This document shows, piece after piece, positions 1-7,098 of a stretch of 9,431 bases of DNA. The notes beneath the pieces are model-generated. The model was not told the origin of the DNA and did not search any database. It saw nothing but the letters and a program-made list of their open reading frames with translations. A program made the translations under genes and the position numbers. Each line of letters opens with the position of its first letter. Position 1 is the stretch's first letter. The DNA is from Flavobacterium sp. GTDB lineage: Bacteria; Bacteroidota; Bacteroidia; Flavobacteriales; Flavobacteriaceae. The DNA lies in the NCBI GenBank assembly GCA_017989775.1, contig JAGNPF010000033.1, forward strand, positions 1-9,431. The letters are read 5' to 3'.

Positions 1-228
1 CTTTCGGGCTATGAATACAAAGGCGGTTTGGGCTTTTACAGAAGTACCAAAGACGTTGCGACCCATTTCTTTTTTGACCGCATAAACAAAGGGACTTATG
101 TTTTGGAATACGACATTCGGGTGAATAACTTGGGCAATTTCTCCAACGGAATTTCGACGATCGAAAGTATGTATGCGCCGGAATACAGCAGTCATACTAA
201 AGGAATTCGGGTGAATGTGAAAGAATAG
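1..228 (+). CDS. Alpha-2-macroglobulin family protein, C-terminal end (partial)
   Basis: The frame is open from base 1 and ends at a TAG (226-228), so this is the last 75 codons of a longer gene entering from the left. The visible tail contains THFFFD, a KGTYVLEYDIRV segment, GNFSNGIS and MYAPEYSSHTKGIRV. I recognise this pattern as the extreme C-terminus of the large secreted or lipid-anchored alpha-2-macroglobulin-like proteins of Bacteroidota, where the final receptor-binding-like domain has the KGTYVxEY and MYAPE motifs. Such proteins are usually well over 1,000 residues long and are thought to trap or inhibit proteases in the periplasm or at the cell surface. The diagnostic parts (signal peptide, macroglobulin domains, any thioester) lie outside the window. 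The internal TTG at 28 is not a credible start. The family call rests on the tail alone. Confidence 0.7.
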   Translation, partial: LSGYEYKGGLGFYRSTKDVATHFFFDRINKGTYVLEYDIRVNNLGNFSNGISTIESMYAPEYSSHTKGIRVNVKE

Positions 229-250
229 GAAAATCTTCATTTACAACTAA

Positions 251-285
251 AAACCGTTTCGTTAACTCAGCGAAACGGTTTTTTT
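251..285 (+). terminator. Rho-independent terminator after the alpha-2-macroglobulin gene
   Basis: A perfect 11-bp stem (251-261 with 271-281, arm AAACCGTTTCG) encloses a 9-base loop and runs into seven consecutive T (279-285). It begins 22 bp after the stop codon. It closes the upstream transcript and insulates the following gene pair. Confidence 0.9.
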
Positions 286-336
286 ATTCTCTTCAAACCT
301 TAACACAAAACAAACATTCACCTAACATTATCCGCT

Positions 337-344
337 TACTTTCG
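337..344 (+). promoter_or_regulatory. Possible -7 element of the phosphoesterase/glycosyltransferase unit
   Basis: TACTTTCG matches the Bacteroidota -7 consensus TANNTTTG at all but one position. The 18 bases from 337 to 354 match 16 of 18 bases of the stretch starting at the exact -7 box at 8928, including an identical GTAAAAACTTT, which supports a real promoter. No TTG is seen at the expected -33 distance. The leader to the ATG at 446 would be about 95 nt, long for this group, and contains a small ORF. Confidence 0.35.
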
Positions 345-360
345 TAAAAACTTTTATGAA

Positions 361-435
361 ATGAGCACTATCTTAAATTGTTCACAAGCACAGCTGTTAA
401 CGTGCGAATTACATATGACCGATAAAAATCAATAA
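361..435 (+). CDS. Possible 24-codon leader ORF upstream of the phosphoesterase gene
   Basis: An ATG at 361, about 16 bp after the candidate -7 element, opens 24 codons beginning MSTILNCSQAQLL and ending at TAA (433-435). That stop is 10 bp before the start of the phosphoesterase gene, in a different frame. The peptide has no recognised motif, but two cysteines (residues 7 and 15). An ORF this short can arise by chance. The case for it is position only: it is the first ATG followed by a sensible frame after the promoter-like element (an ATG at 356 stops after two codons). It could be a translated leader tuning the downstream gene, or nothing. Confidence 0.2.
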   Translation: MSTILNCSQAQLLTCELHMTDKNQ

Positions 436-445
436 ATATCATCAT

Positions 446-1261
446 ATGAAAAGGAAGCGAAAAATACCCTTGGTAGTCATAAGTGATGTCCATCTTGGCA
501 CTTACGGCTGTCACGCCAAAGAATTACTGCAATATTTAAAATCCATCAATCCCCAAACTCTTGTTTTAAACGGCGACATCATCGACATGTGGAGTTTCAG
601 CAAACGTTATTTCCCTGCTGCCCATATGGAAGTTTTGCGCTACATTATCAAAATGTCCAACTCGGGAACCCGCGTGGTTTACATTACCGGAAATCACGAC
701 GAAGCCCTGCGGAAATACTCTGATTTTATCTTGGGAAATCTGGAATTGGTCGATAAATTAATCTTGGATTTGGATGGAAAAAAAACTTGGATTTTCCACG
801 GGGACGTCTTCGATTCATCCACCAAAGGTTACGCCAAAATATTGGCAAAATTGGGCGGAAAAGGATACGATTTGTTGATTTTGATTAACAGTTTGATTAA
901 TTGGATTTTGGTTGCATTGGGAAGAGAAAAGAGAAGTTTTTCCAAAACTATCAAAAACAGCGTGAAGAAAGCGGTTGCTTTTGTTTCCAATTTTGAAACT
1001 ACCGCAGCCGAAATCGCCATCGAAAAAAAATACAGCTACGTAGTTTGCGGACACATCCATATGCCGCAAAAAAAAATAGTAAAAACGAAACAAGGAAAGG
1101 TTATGTACCTCAACAGTGGCGATTGGATTGAAAACCTCTCCGCATTGGAATACAGGAAAGAAAAATGGAAGATTTACCAGTACAAAAAATCGGATTTTTC
1201 ACAAATAGAAAACAAAGAAGACGTCATTATCAATGACATTGTTGCCAAAATTTTATCTTAA
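446..1261 (+). CDS. LpxH-like metallophosphoesterase (UDP-2,3-diacylglucosamine diphosphatase family)
   Basis: This 271-residue calcineurin-like phosphoesterase carries the full metal-binding motif set: D14-x-H16 (SDVHLG), G43-D44 (NGDIIDMW), G82-N83-H84-D85, H118 (FHGD) and G202-H203-x-H205. That layout places it in the LpxH-like branch, whose founder cleaves UDP-2,3-diacylglucosamine to lipid X in lipid A synthesis. Residues about 124-190 are a helical, strongly hydrophobic and basic insert (LLILINSLINWILVAL at 143-158) between FHGD and GHIH. This suggests contact with the inner membrane or a lipid substrate. It has no signal peptide, so it is probably cytoplasmic. The start GHLGTYGCHA-type sequence and the insert differ from the classical flavobacterial LpxH as I remember it, so it may be a paralogue with another pyrophosphate substrate. 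The glycosyltransferase gene begins 5 bp after its stop, so the two are almost certainly co-transcribed. The ATG at 446 is the first in frame near the N-terminal motif. Fold confidence is high and substrate confidence is low. Confidence 0.85.
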   Translation: MKRKRKIPLVVISDVHLGTYGCHAKELLQYLKSINPQTLVLNGDIIDMWSFSKRYFPAAHMEVLRYIIKMSNSGTRVVYITGNHDEALRKYSDFILGNLELVDKLILDLDGKKTWIFHGDVFDSSTKGYAKILAKLGGKGYDLLILINSLINWILVALGREKRSFSKTIKNSVKKAVAFVSNFETTAAEIAIEKKYSYVVCGHIHMPQKKIVKTKQGKVMYLNSGDWIENLSALEYRKEKWKIYQYKKSDFSQIENKEDVIINDIVAKILS

Positions 1262-1266
1262 ATAAT

Positions 1267-2256
1267 ATGAAAATATTTTACGCCATACAGGCCACAGGAA
1301 ACGGACACATCAGCAGAGCGACTCAATTGTATCCTTATTTGCAAAAATTTGGTGACGTAGATTTCTTTTTGAGTGGTAACAATGCTAGTTTAGATATTAA
1401 TTTGCCTATAAAATTCCGAAGTGCCGGTTGCAGTTTGCATTACAGCAAATGCGGCGGTTTGAATTATTGGGATATTGTGAAAAACATTAGACCCCGCCAA
1501 ATCTACAAAGATGCCGAAGCCTTGCCGCTGAAAAATTATGATGTGGTCATCAACGACTTTGACTCGGTGACTTCATTGGCCTGCAAAATGCAGAAAGTAC
1601 ATTCGGTGCAGTTGGGTCATCAAGCCAGTTTTGTTTCGCAAAATACGCCAAGACCTGAAAAAAGAAGCGTTATGGGAGAAATGATTCTTAAACATTATGC
1701 ACCTTCACCCAAACATATTGGACTTCATTTTGAAAAATACGATTCCTTCATCCATCCTCCAATTATCAAAGATGAAATCGTAAACTCCGAACCTAAAGAC
1801 TTAAAACATATAACGGTTTATTTGCCTTCTTTCCAAAAAGATTGTTTAGAAAAAGCGTTCCATAAACTTTCGGATGTGCAGTTTCATTGGTTTTTGAATG
1901 ATGTTCATTTCAAACACACCGAAGGCAATATTACCTATTATCCGGTAAACCAAAAACTGTTCAACGAAAGCTTGATTCATTGCCACGGCATCATTACCGG
2001 CGGCGGATTCGAAACTCCTGCAGAAGCTTTGCATCTTGGCAAAAAAATATTGAGCATCCCCATTCGCGATCATTACGAGCAGGAATGCAATGCCGCAGCA
2101 CTAAAAAAACTGGGCGTTCCCGTAGTGTATGAAGTGGGCAATGACTTTGATTTAGTTATAGAAAACTGGTTGAAATCGGACGTCATTTATCCCAAAATGA
2201 AAGCCAACAATATTCCGGAAACCTTGCAGTTTTTGTTTGATACCTATCGGGATTAA
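1267..2256 (+). CDS. GT-B glycosyltransferase (MJ1255-like, Glyco_trans_1_3 type)
   Basis: This 329-residue protein has the two-domain layout of GT-B glycosyltransferases related to MurG and MGD synthases. The N-terminal domain opens with the glycine loop ATGNGHISRA (residues 9-18, GNGH at 11-14). The C-terminal domain has the nucleotide-sugar-binding signature ITGGGFETPAEAL (G245-E249 and following) and then IRDHYEQECNA (D268-Q272), where MurG-like enzymes contact the donor. No signal peptide or full membrane span is seen, so it probably acts at the cytoplasmic face of the inner membrane. It starts 5 bp after the phosphoesterase gene and forms a two-gene unit bounded by terminators. I infer that the pair makes or processes a glycolipid or lipid-linked sugar, but the acceptor cannot be read from sequence. 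The fold is secure and the product unknown. Confidence 0.8.
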   Translation: MKIFYAIQATGNGHISRATQLYPYLQKFGDVDFFLSGNNASLDINLPIKFRSAGCSLHYSKCGGLNYWDIVKNIRPRQIYKDAEALPLKNYDVVINDFDSVTSLACKMQKVHSVQLGHQASFVSQNTPRPEKRSVMGEMILKHYAPSPKHIGLHFEKYDSFIHPPIIKDEIVNSEPKDLKHITVYLPSFQKDCLEKAFHKLSDVQFHWFLNDVHFKHTEGNITYYPVNQKLFNESLIHCHGIITGGGFETPAEALHLGKKILSIPIRDHYEQECNAAALKKLGVPVVYEVGNDFDLVIENWLKSDVIYPKMKANNIPETLQFLFDTYRD

Positions 2257-2273
2257 AACTAGCCTTCAAATGC

Positions 2274-2311
2274 AAAAACCCCTTCTGAATCTAAACTCAG
2301 AAAGGGTTTTT
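2274..2311. terminator. Bidirectional terminator between convergent genes
   Basis: A 15-bp stem with one imperfect pair (2274-2288 with 2297-2311) has an 8-base loop. It is flanked by A5 on the left and T5 on the right, so it can end transcripts from either side. The imperfect pair is C-A in plus-strand RNA but U-G wobble in minus-strand RNA, so the hairpin is slightly better for the S46 peptidase transcript, whose stop lies 36 bp away. The glycosyltransferase stop lies 17 bp away on the other side. Confidence 0.85.
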
Positions 2312-2347
2312 AGTTAAAACAATCCAAAACAGAACTTGAATTTTGTC

Positions 2348-4510
2348 TTAATTCAAGTTTTCGTTAACAATTGTCATTTCGTCAACGATGTGTTTTGCAC
2401 CAGCATATTTATCGATAATCCAAAGTACATAACGAATATCTACGTTGATGGTTCTTTGCTGTTTTTTGTCAAAAATAACATCACCGGCAATTCCTTCGAT
2501 GTTACCATCAAATGCAATTCCTATCAATTCTCCTTTTCCGTTGAGCACTGGCGAACCAGAATTTCCTCCTGTAATATCATTATCAGTCAAGAAATTTACT
2601 GGCATATAACCGGTTTTGTCGGCATATTTTCCAAAATCTTTTGCCTTATTCAATTCTAACAATCGGCTTGGTAAATCGAACTCCTCATCACCAGCTTTAT
2701 ACTTTTTGACTAGTCCAGTCATTGTAGTATAATTGTTTACAGCCGCATCATTGCGAGGGTCTTTGGGCAAAGCATTCACTTTTCCGTAAGACAATCTCAA
2801 AGTAGAATTGGCATCGGGATATTGAATCGAATTTATTTTAGATTCGCGCAATCCAGCAACCAAATCGCGGTAAGCATTCTCAAATTTATCGTCTAATTGC
2901 TGCTGTTGTTCTGATTTAACCCTAATTTTTGTGGCCAAATCATTCGATAATACATACAACATATCAGTGCTGATATTCTCTGGTTTTGGATTTTTCAAGA
3001 AATCTAAAACCGTTTCTTTGGATGCAAAAATACTTTTAGAAACCGCTTCGTTCACAACTGATGTAAAATCGCCTTTGTTTTCTTCTTTTAATTTGGCTAA
3101 CATTGGCGAAAGCCCAAATTCTGAGCCTTTTGAAGTATATAAATTCAATTGGGCAATAAAAATATCTTTTTCTAAAGGGGCATAAAATTTACCGTAAACT
3201 GTTTCAATCAAGGCATTCAATTTTGGAAGTATTTCGGCTCTTTTAGCTTCATTTTCATTAAAATAAGCCAAAAGCGTATTCCCTAAATTTGCTGGTGCAG
3301 GCCCATAAGTTGTGGTTCTCATCAACTGCATTAGGTAATTGTCGTGACGAGATTTCAAATTGGTTTTGGCATAATACTCGTTAATTTCAGAAACAACATT
3401 ACCGTATTTTGCTTTATTTTCTGGCTTATTGGCCCAAATGTTGAATTTTGCTTCTTCTCCAGTTTTAGTTGCAACGGTTCCTGATTTTGTTAAAGCATCG
3501 ATCATCCCTTGACGATTTTTCCAATAATTGGCTGTAGAAGCATACTTTGAAGCGTATTGCAAATTAACCGTTTCGTCTTTATCCATATACACTTTCATTC
3601 GATCCATTCCCATTTTGGCTCCTTCAATCCAAGCAGGATACGCAAACTTGATGTTTTGTTCGATTCCTTGTGATGGCATCCAACGGTTGGTTCGTCCTGG
3701 ATAGCCCAAAATCATAGCAAAATCATTTTCTTGAACTCCTTTCAAACTTATGGGCAAATAATGTTTGGGTTGCAAAGGCACATTGTCTTTAGAATATTCA
3801 GCTGGATTTCCGTCTTTATCCGCATAAACTCTAAACATCGAAAAATCCCCAGTATGACGTGGCCATTCCCAATTGTCAGTGTCTCCACCAAATTTTCCGA
3901 TACTTTCTGGTGGTGTTCCCACCAATCGAACGTCTTTATAATCCTGATATACAAAATAATAGTATTCATTTCCTTGAAAAAAAGGACGCACAGAAACGGT
4001 ATATTTTCCGCCTTCGCTATTTTCTTTTTCAATCAAGGCCATCTCTTGTTGAATGGCTTTATTGCGTTCGGTTTCGGTCATTTTACCATTTACTTTAGAT
4101 AAAATTCGCTTAGAAACGTCGTCCATTCTCACAAAGAAACGAACGTATAATGATTTTGGTTTGAGTTCGGCACTTTTATCTTTGGCCCAAAAACCGTTTT
4201 TCAAATAGTTTTGTTCGGCGGTAGAAAGTTCTGAAATGGCGCTATATCCGCAATGGTGATTGGTCAAAACCAAGCCTTCTTTTGAAACGATTTCGGCAGT
4301 ACAACCCCCGTTAAATTGCACTACAGCGTCTTTCAAACTATTGTGATTGATGCTGTAAATTTCTTCGGTTGTCAATTGCAATCCCATTTTTTCCATATCT
4401 CGGTGGTTCAAACGTTCGATAAACATTAAAAACCACATTCCTTCATCGGCTTTAGCAGAAATTGGCAACAGCAATATCCCAGCAACGAAGGCTAAAACAA
4501 TTTTTTTCAT
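2348..4510 (-). CDS. S46 family dipeptidyl peptidase, DPP7-like
   Basis: This 720-residue exported serine peptidase is close to the usual length of family S46 (DPP7, DPP11, DPP BII, about 710-720). Residues 1-21 form a signal peptide (MKKIVLAFVAGILLLP then ISAKA), giving a mature N-terminus near DEGMW. The trypsin-like triad is visible: His in LTNHHCGY (H86, with H85 beside it), Asp in WPRHTGDFS (D222) and Ser in GGNSGSP (S651). In the characterised family, residue 673 (DPP11 numbering, 18 after the catalytic Ser) sets specificity: Arg or Ser in the Asp/Glu-cleaving DPP11, Gly in DPP7, which prefers hydrophobic residues at P1. Here that position is G669 in AFDGNIEG, so I infer DPP7-type activity. 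The enzyme would remove dipeptides from the N-termini of peptides in the periplasm, supplying dipeptides as nutrient. It ends at a shared terminator and has its own promoter near 4610, so it is probably monocistronic. No type IX secretion C-terminal domain is seen. Confidence 0.93.
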   Translation of the reverse strand: MKKIVLAFVAGILLLPISAKADEGMWFLMFIERLNHRDMEKMGLQLTTEEIYSINHNSLKDAVVQFNGGCTAEIVSKEGLVLTNHHCGYSAISELSTAEQNYLKNGFWAKDKSAELKPKSLYVRFFVRMDDVSKRILSKVNGKMTETERNKAIQQEMALIEKENSEGGKYTVSVRPFFQGNEYYYFVYQDYKDVRLVGTPPESIGKFGGDTDNWEWPRHTGDFSMFRVYADKDGNPAEYSKDNVPLQPKHYLPISLKGVQENDFAMILGYPGRTNRWMPSQGIEQNIKFAYPAWIEGAKMGMDRMKVYMDKDETVNLQYASKYASTANYWKNRQGMIDALTKSGTVATKTGEEAKFNIWANKPENKAKYGNVVSEINEYYAKTNLKSRHDNYLMQLMRTTTYGPAPANLGNTLLAYFNENEAKRAEILPKLNALIETVYGKFYAPLEKDIFIAQLNLYTSKGSEFGLSPMLAKLKEENKGDFTSVVNEAVSKSIFASKETVLDFLKNPKPENISTDMLYVLSNDLATKIRVKSEQQQQLDDKFENAYRDLVAGLRESKINSIQYPDANSTLRLSYGKVNALPKDPRNDAAVNNYTTMTGLVKKYKAGDEEFDLPSRLLELNKAKDFGKYADKTGYMPVNFLTDNDITGGNSGSPVLNGKGELIGIAFDGNIEGIAGDVIFDKKQQRTINVDIRYVLWIIDKYAGAKHIVDEMTIVNENLN

Positions 4511-4605
4511 TATTATAAATATATAAGGTTAAAAAACTCTGATTGTCTGTGTAAAAAAGAAACGTTTTGCACACAAAAACAGATTATTTACTAAAAATAG
4601 CTACG

Positions 4606-4613
4606 CAAAAGTA
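4606..4613 (-). promoter_or_regulatory. -7 promoter element of the S46 peptidase gene
   Basis: On the minus strand this reads TACTTTTG, an exact match to TANNTTTG. It lies 95 bp before the ATG, so the leader would be roughly 85-90 nt. The -33 region holds only a T-rich GTTTTATC, not a clear TTG. It lies downstream of the obg terminator, so the peptidase gene probably has an independent transcript. Confidence 0.45.
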
Positions 4614-4690
4614 GTGTTATTTAGGGATTTGATAAAACATATCAGACAGTTATTCGATAAAAAAACAGTGAAAAATGATTTTTTTACCCT

Positions 4691-4723
4691 AAAAAAAAGG
4701 TGCTCTATCACTAGAACACCTTT
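4691..4723 (-). terminator. Rho-independent terminator of the hpt-adk-corC-obg unit
   Basis: On the minus strand a 12-bp stem (4712-4723 with 4696-4707) with a 4-base loop runs into eight T. One pair is a G-U wobble in minus-strand RNA but would be a C-A mismatch in plus-strand RNA, so the element is built for minus-strand transcripts. It starts 19 bp after the obg stop. Confidence 0.88.
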
Positions 4724-4742
4724 CTGAATAAAACAGCTATTT

Positions 4743-5744
4743 TTAATCGTTTAGCATTTTCCAAAGTTTGTCTTTCAACTCTTGTAAGCCTTGTTGGGCA
4801 ACGGAAGAAATAAACATATAAGGAATGTTTTTAAACTCTTTGTCTAATTGTATTTTCAATTCTGCTTTCAGTTCATCGTCCAGCATGTCACATTTTGAAA
4901 TGACCAACAAACGTTCTTTGTCGAGCATTTCGGGATTGTATTTGGTCAATTCGTTGACCAAAATATCGTATTCTTGTTTGATATTTGGTGTGTCCACGGG
5001 AACCAAGAATAGCAAAGTTGAATTCCTTTCGATATGTCTCAAGAAATAATGTCCGAGTCCTTTTCCTTCGGCCGCACCTTCAATAATTCCGGGAATATCA
5101 GCAATCACGAACGATTGGAAATCACGATAAGCCACGATTCCAAGATTGGGTTTCAAGGTCGTAAACGGATAATCGGCAATTTTGGGTTTGGCTGAAGTCA
5201 AGACAGACAACAAAGTCGATTTTCCAGCATTTGGAAAACCTACCAAACCAACGTCGGCCAATACTTTAAGTTCCAGAATCACGTCCATTTCTATACCTGG
5301 TAAACCCGGTTGGGCATATCTTGGCGTTTGATTGGTCGAACTTCTAAAGTGCCAGTTTCCTAGACCTCCTTTTCCGCCACGACACAAAACTTGTCTTTCG
5401 CCATCTTCCGTAATTTCAAATAAAACTTCACCGGTTTCTTTGTCTTTCACGACAGTCCCTAATGGCACTTCGATGAATTTATCTTCTCCATCGGCACCCG
5501 TACTTCGGTCTCCACCACCATCTCCACCATGACCGGCTTTGATATGACGGGCAAATTTCAGGTGAAACAAGGTCCAAAGCCCTTTGTTTCCTACCAAATA
5601 AACGTGTCCTCCACGACCTCCATCACCACCATCTGGCCCACCATATTGGATGAATTTTTCTCTATGTAAATGTGTAGATCCCTTTCCTCCTTTTCCGGAA
5701 GAAACAAATATTTTTACGTAATCTACAAAATTTCCTTCTGTCAT
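4743..5744 (-). CDS. obg: GTPase Obg (ObgE/CgtA)
   Basis: This essential GTPase binds the large ribosomal subunit and links assembly, growth and the stringent response. The 333-residue protein has the glycine-rich Obg domain (residues about 6-160, with [19 protein letters not shown] and [11 protein letters not shown]) and then a G domain. The G domain shows the P-loop GFPNAGKST (169-177), switch I PFTT (193-196), [16 protein letters not shown] (216-231), the G4 motif as SKCD (283-286, usually NKxD) and the G5 motif SSVAQQG. It ends soon after the G domain and lacks the variable C-terminal extension of some Obg proteins, as is usual for Bacteroidota. The start [12 protein letters not shown] fits the family. 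It is the last gene of the minus-strand unit, 79 bp after the CorC-type gene, and is followed by a strong terminator. The Ser in G4 is conservative and is probably normal in this lineage. Confidence 0.96.
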   Translation of the reverse strand: MTEGNFVDYVKIFVSSGKGGKGSTHLHREKFIQYGGPDGGDGGRGGHVYLVGNKGLWTLFHLKFARHIKAGHGGDGGGDRSTGADGEDKFIEVPLGTVVKDKETGEVLFEITEDGERQVLCRGGKGGLGNWHFRSSTNQTPRYAQPGLPGIEMDVILELKVLADVGLVGFPNAGKSTLLSVLTSAKPKIADYPFTTLKPNLGIVAYRDFQSFVIADIPGIIEGAAEGKGLGHYFLRHIERNSTLLFLVPVDTPNIKQEYDILVNELTKYNPEMLDKERLLVISKCDMLDDELKAELKIQLDKEFKNIPYMFISSVAQQGLQELKDKLWKMLND

Positions 5745-5747
5745 TCT

Positions 5748-5812
5748 GATTTTAGATTTTAGACTTAAGATTTTAGATTCAACTGCAAAACTGCGACTTA
5801 AATCTGCAAACT
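5748..5812. repeat. Low-complexity direct repeats in the corC-obg spacer
   Basis: On the plus strand GATTTTAGA occurs three times (5748-5756, 5755-5763, 5769-5777), the first two overlapping by two bases. They are followed by CTGCAAA (5783-5789 and 5804-5810), with ACTGC also at 5790-5794 and 5810-5814. Together they fill most of the 79-bp spacer between two co-directional genes. No promoter box or hairpin terminator is evident in it. It resembles decayed short tandem repeats. The units are too short and irregular for a CRISPR. Confidence 0.6.
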
Positions 5813-5823
5813 GCTATCTGTTT

Positions 5824-7098
5824 TTAAACTTTTAAGGCTTTCACCATCACTTTATCAATCTTCACGCCATCCATATCAATGACTTCCAACTCAAATTTTT
5901 GCCAAACCAATTTCTCACCTTCTTTTGGAATATGAGATAGTTCGGTCATTATCAATCCACTCACAGTGGTTACTTCGTAATCGTTAATCAATTCGTCCAA
6001 TTCGAAATAAGTCAAGAAATCGTGCAAGGAATAATGCCCGTCAACCATCCAAGTTCCGTCTTCTCTTTCGATTAACTTAAAATCATCTTTATAAAAATCG
6101 GAGGCATCTCCCACCAAGGCTTCCAAGATGTCGTTCAAGCTAATGATTCCCTGAAAAACACCGTATTCGTCGGCAACCAAGGCATAATGAATACCCGTAT
6201 TCTTGAACTGTTCCAAGGCTTTATATGCAGTGGTCTGTTCCATCATGAACGGTGCTTCGGTCATGATTTCGGACAAATTGAAACTGTGATTTTCAAAATG
6301 GGCGAAAATATTTTTCAAATTGACTACCCCAACAATATCGTCATGATTTTCGCCATAAACGGGATAAACAGAATGCAATTCTTTCAGCATAAACTCTTTG
6401 ACCTGCTCCTTGTTGGAATGCAATGGCAACATCATCACCGATTTTCGGTGTGTCATCAACGAATTGATTTTTCGGTCTCCAATATGGAAAACGCGTTCCA
6501 CGATGTCTTGTTCAATTTCCTGCACTTCACCGCCTTCTGTTCCTTCCTTGATAATCGCTTTTATTTCTTCCTCGGTTACTTTCCCGTCGGCAGTTGGCTT
6601 GATTTGCAAAACATTCAATAAAAACTCCGTCGAAGTAGTCAGCAACCAAATAAATGGTGCCGTGATAATCGAAACAATCTTCATCGGCAAGGCCACTGCT
6701 TTGGCTATTCCTTCCGGATGGTTCAAGCCAATTCTTTTGGGCAGCAATTCCCCCAAAACCAAGGAGAAAAATGTCAAAACCACAACCACCATCCCCACCG
6801 AGAGCGAAGGCGCAAAGGGTTTAAGCATTTCAAACCCTTCCACAAAAGTTTGAACATCGTGCGTGATTTTGTCGCCGGAATAAATACCGGTCAAAATTCC
6901 GATAAGCGTGATTCCTATCTGGACGGTCGATAGAAATTTATTGGGGGAATTGGCCAAATCCAATGCGATTTGGGCATTTTTGTTTCCCTTTTTGGCCGCG
7001 GTTTCCAATCTGTTTTTCCTTGCCGAAATCAATGCGATTTCCGACATGGAAAAAACACCATTCAATATAATTAAAAATAATATTATTACTATTTCCAT
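5824..7098 (-). CDS. CNNM/CorC-type membrane protein with CBS pair (hemolysin family)
   Basis: This 424-residue inner-membrane protein is often labelled hemolysin family or HlyC/CorC transporter. Bacterial relatives are implicated in magnesium or cobalt efflux, and hemolysis is not a reliable function. The N-terminal CNNM (DUF21) domain spans about residues 1-165, with membrane segments near 3-20, 57-75, 98-118 and 134-160, and the signatures NGVFSMSEIAL (13-23) and GELLPKRIGLNHPEG (116-130). An acidic linker (TEEEIKAIIKEGTEGGEVQ, 175-193) leads to two CBS domains (about 205-265 and 275-330, the second with HYALVADEYGVFQGIISLNDILEALVGD-type sequence) that typically bind adenine nucleotides. 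A CorC/HlyC C-terminal domain fills about 335-424. All usual parts are present. The start is 25 bp after the adk stop, so it is probably co-transcribed with adk. The ion specificity is unknown. Confidence 0.9.
   Translation of the reverse strand: MEIVIILFLIILNGVFSMSEIALISARKNRLETAAKKGNKNAQIALDLANSPNKFLSTVQIGITLIGILTGIYSGDKITHDVQTFVEGFEMLKPFAPSLSVGMVVVVLTFFSLVLGELLPKRIGLNHPEGIAKAVALPMKIVSIITAPFIWLLTTSTEFLLNVLQIKPTADGKVTEEEIKAIIKEGTEGGEVQEIEQDIVERVFHIGDRKINSLMTHRKSVMMLPLHSNKEQVKEFMLKELHSVYPVYGENHDDIVGVVNLKNIFAHFENHSFNLSEIMTEAPFMMEQTTAYKALEQFKNTGIHYALVADEYGVFQGIISLNDILEALVGDASDFYKDDFKLIEREDGTWMVDGHYSLHDFLTYFELDELINDYEVTTVSGLIMTELSHIPKEGEKLVWQKFELEVIDMDGVKIDKVMVKALKV

Noticed and set aside
369..380. 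TAAATTG near 374-380 as an alternative -7 box for the phosphoesterase gene
   Set aside because: It is one T short of TANNTTTG and lacks any upstream TTG at a suitable distance. The element at 337 is better.
815..1093. Minus-strand ORF inside the phosphoesterase gene
   Set aside because: It is a shadow of the conserved plus-strand gene, with low-complexity Phe-rich sequence and no promoter.
2336..2659. Plus-strand ORF of 107 codons opposite the S46 peptidase gene
   Set aside because: It is antisense to a strongly conserved coding region, overlaps the convergent spacer and has no recognisable protein features. The same holds for the other antisense ORFs opposite S46, obg, the CorC-type gene, adk and hpt.
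4546..4583. Possible hairpin (TCTGTGT / ACACA...ACAGA) in the S46 leader as a riboswitch
   Set aside because: The paired arms are only about five bases with a long A-rich loop and no resemblance to a known riboswitch fold.
5748..5812. CRISPR-like array
   Set aside because: Units are 7-9 bp, partly overlapping, without uniform spacers and with no cas genes nearby.
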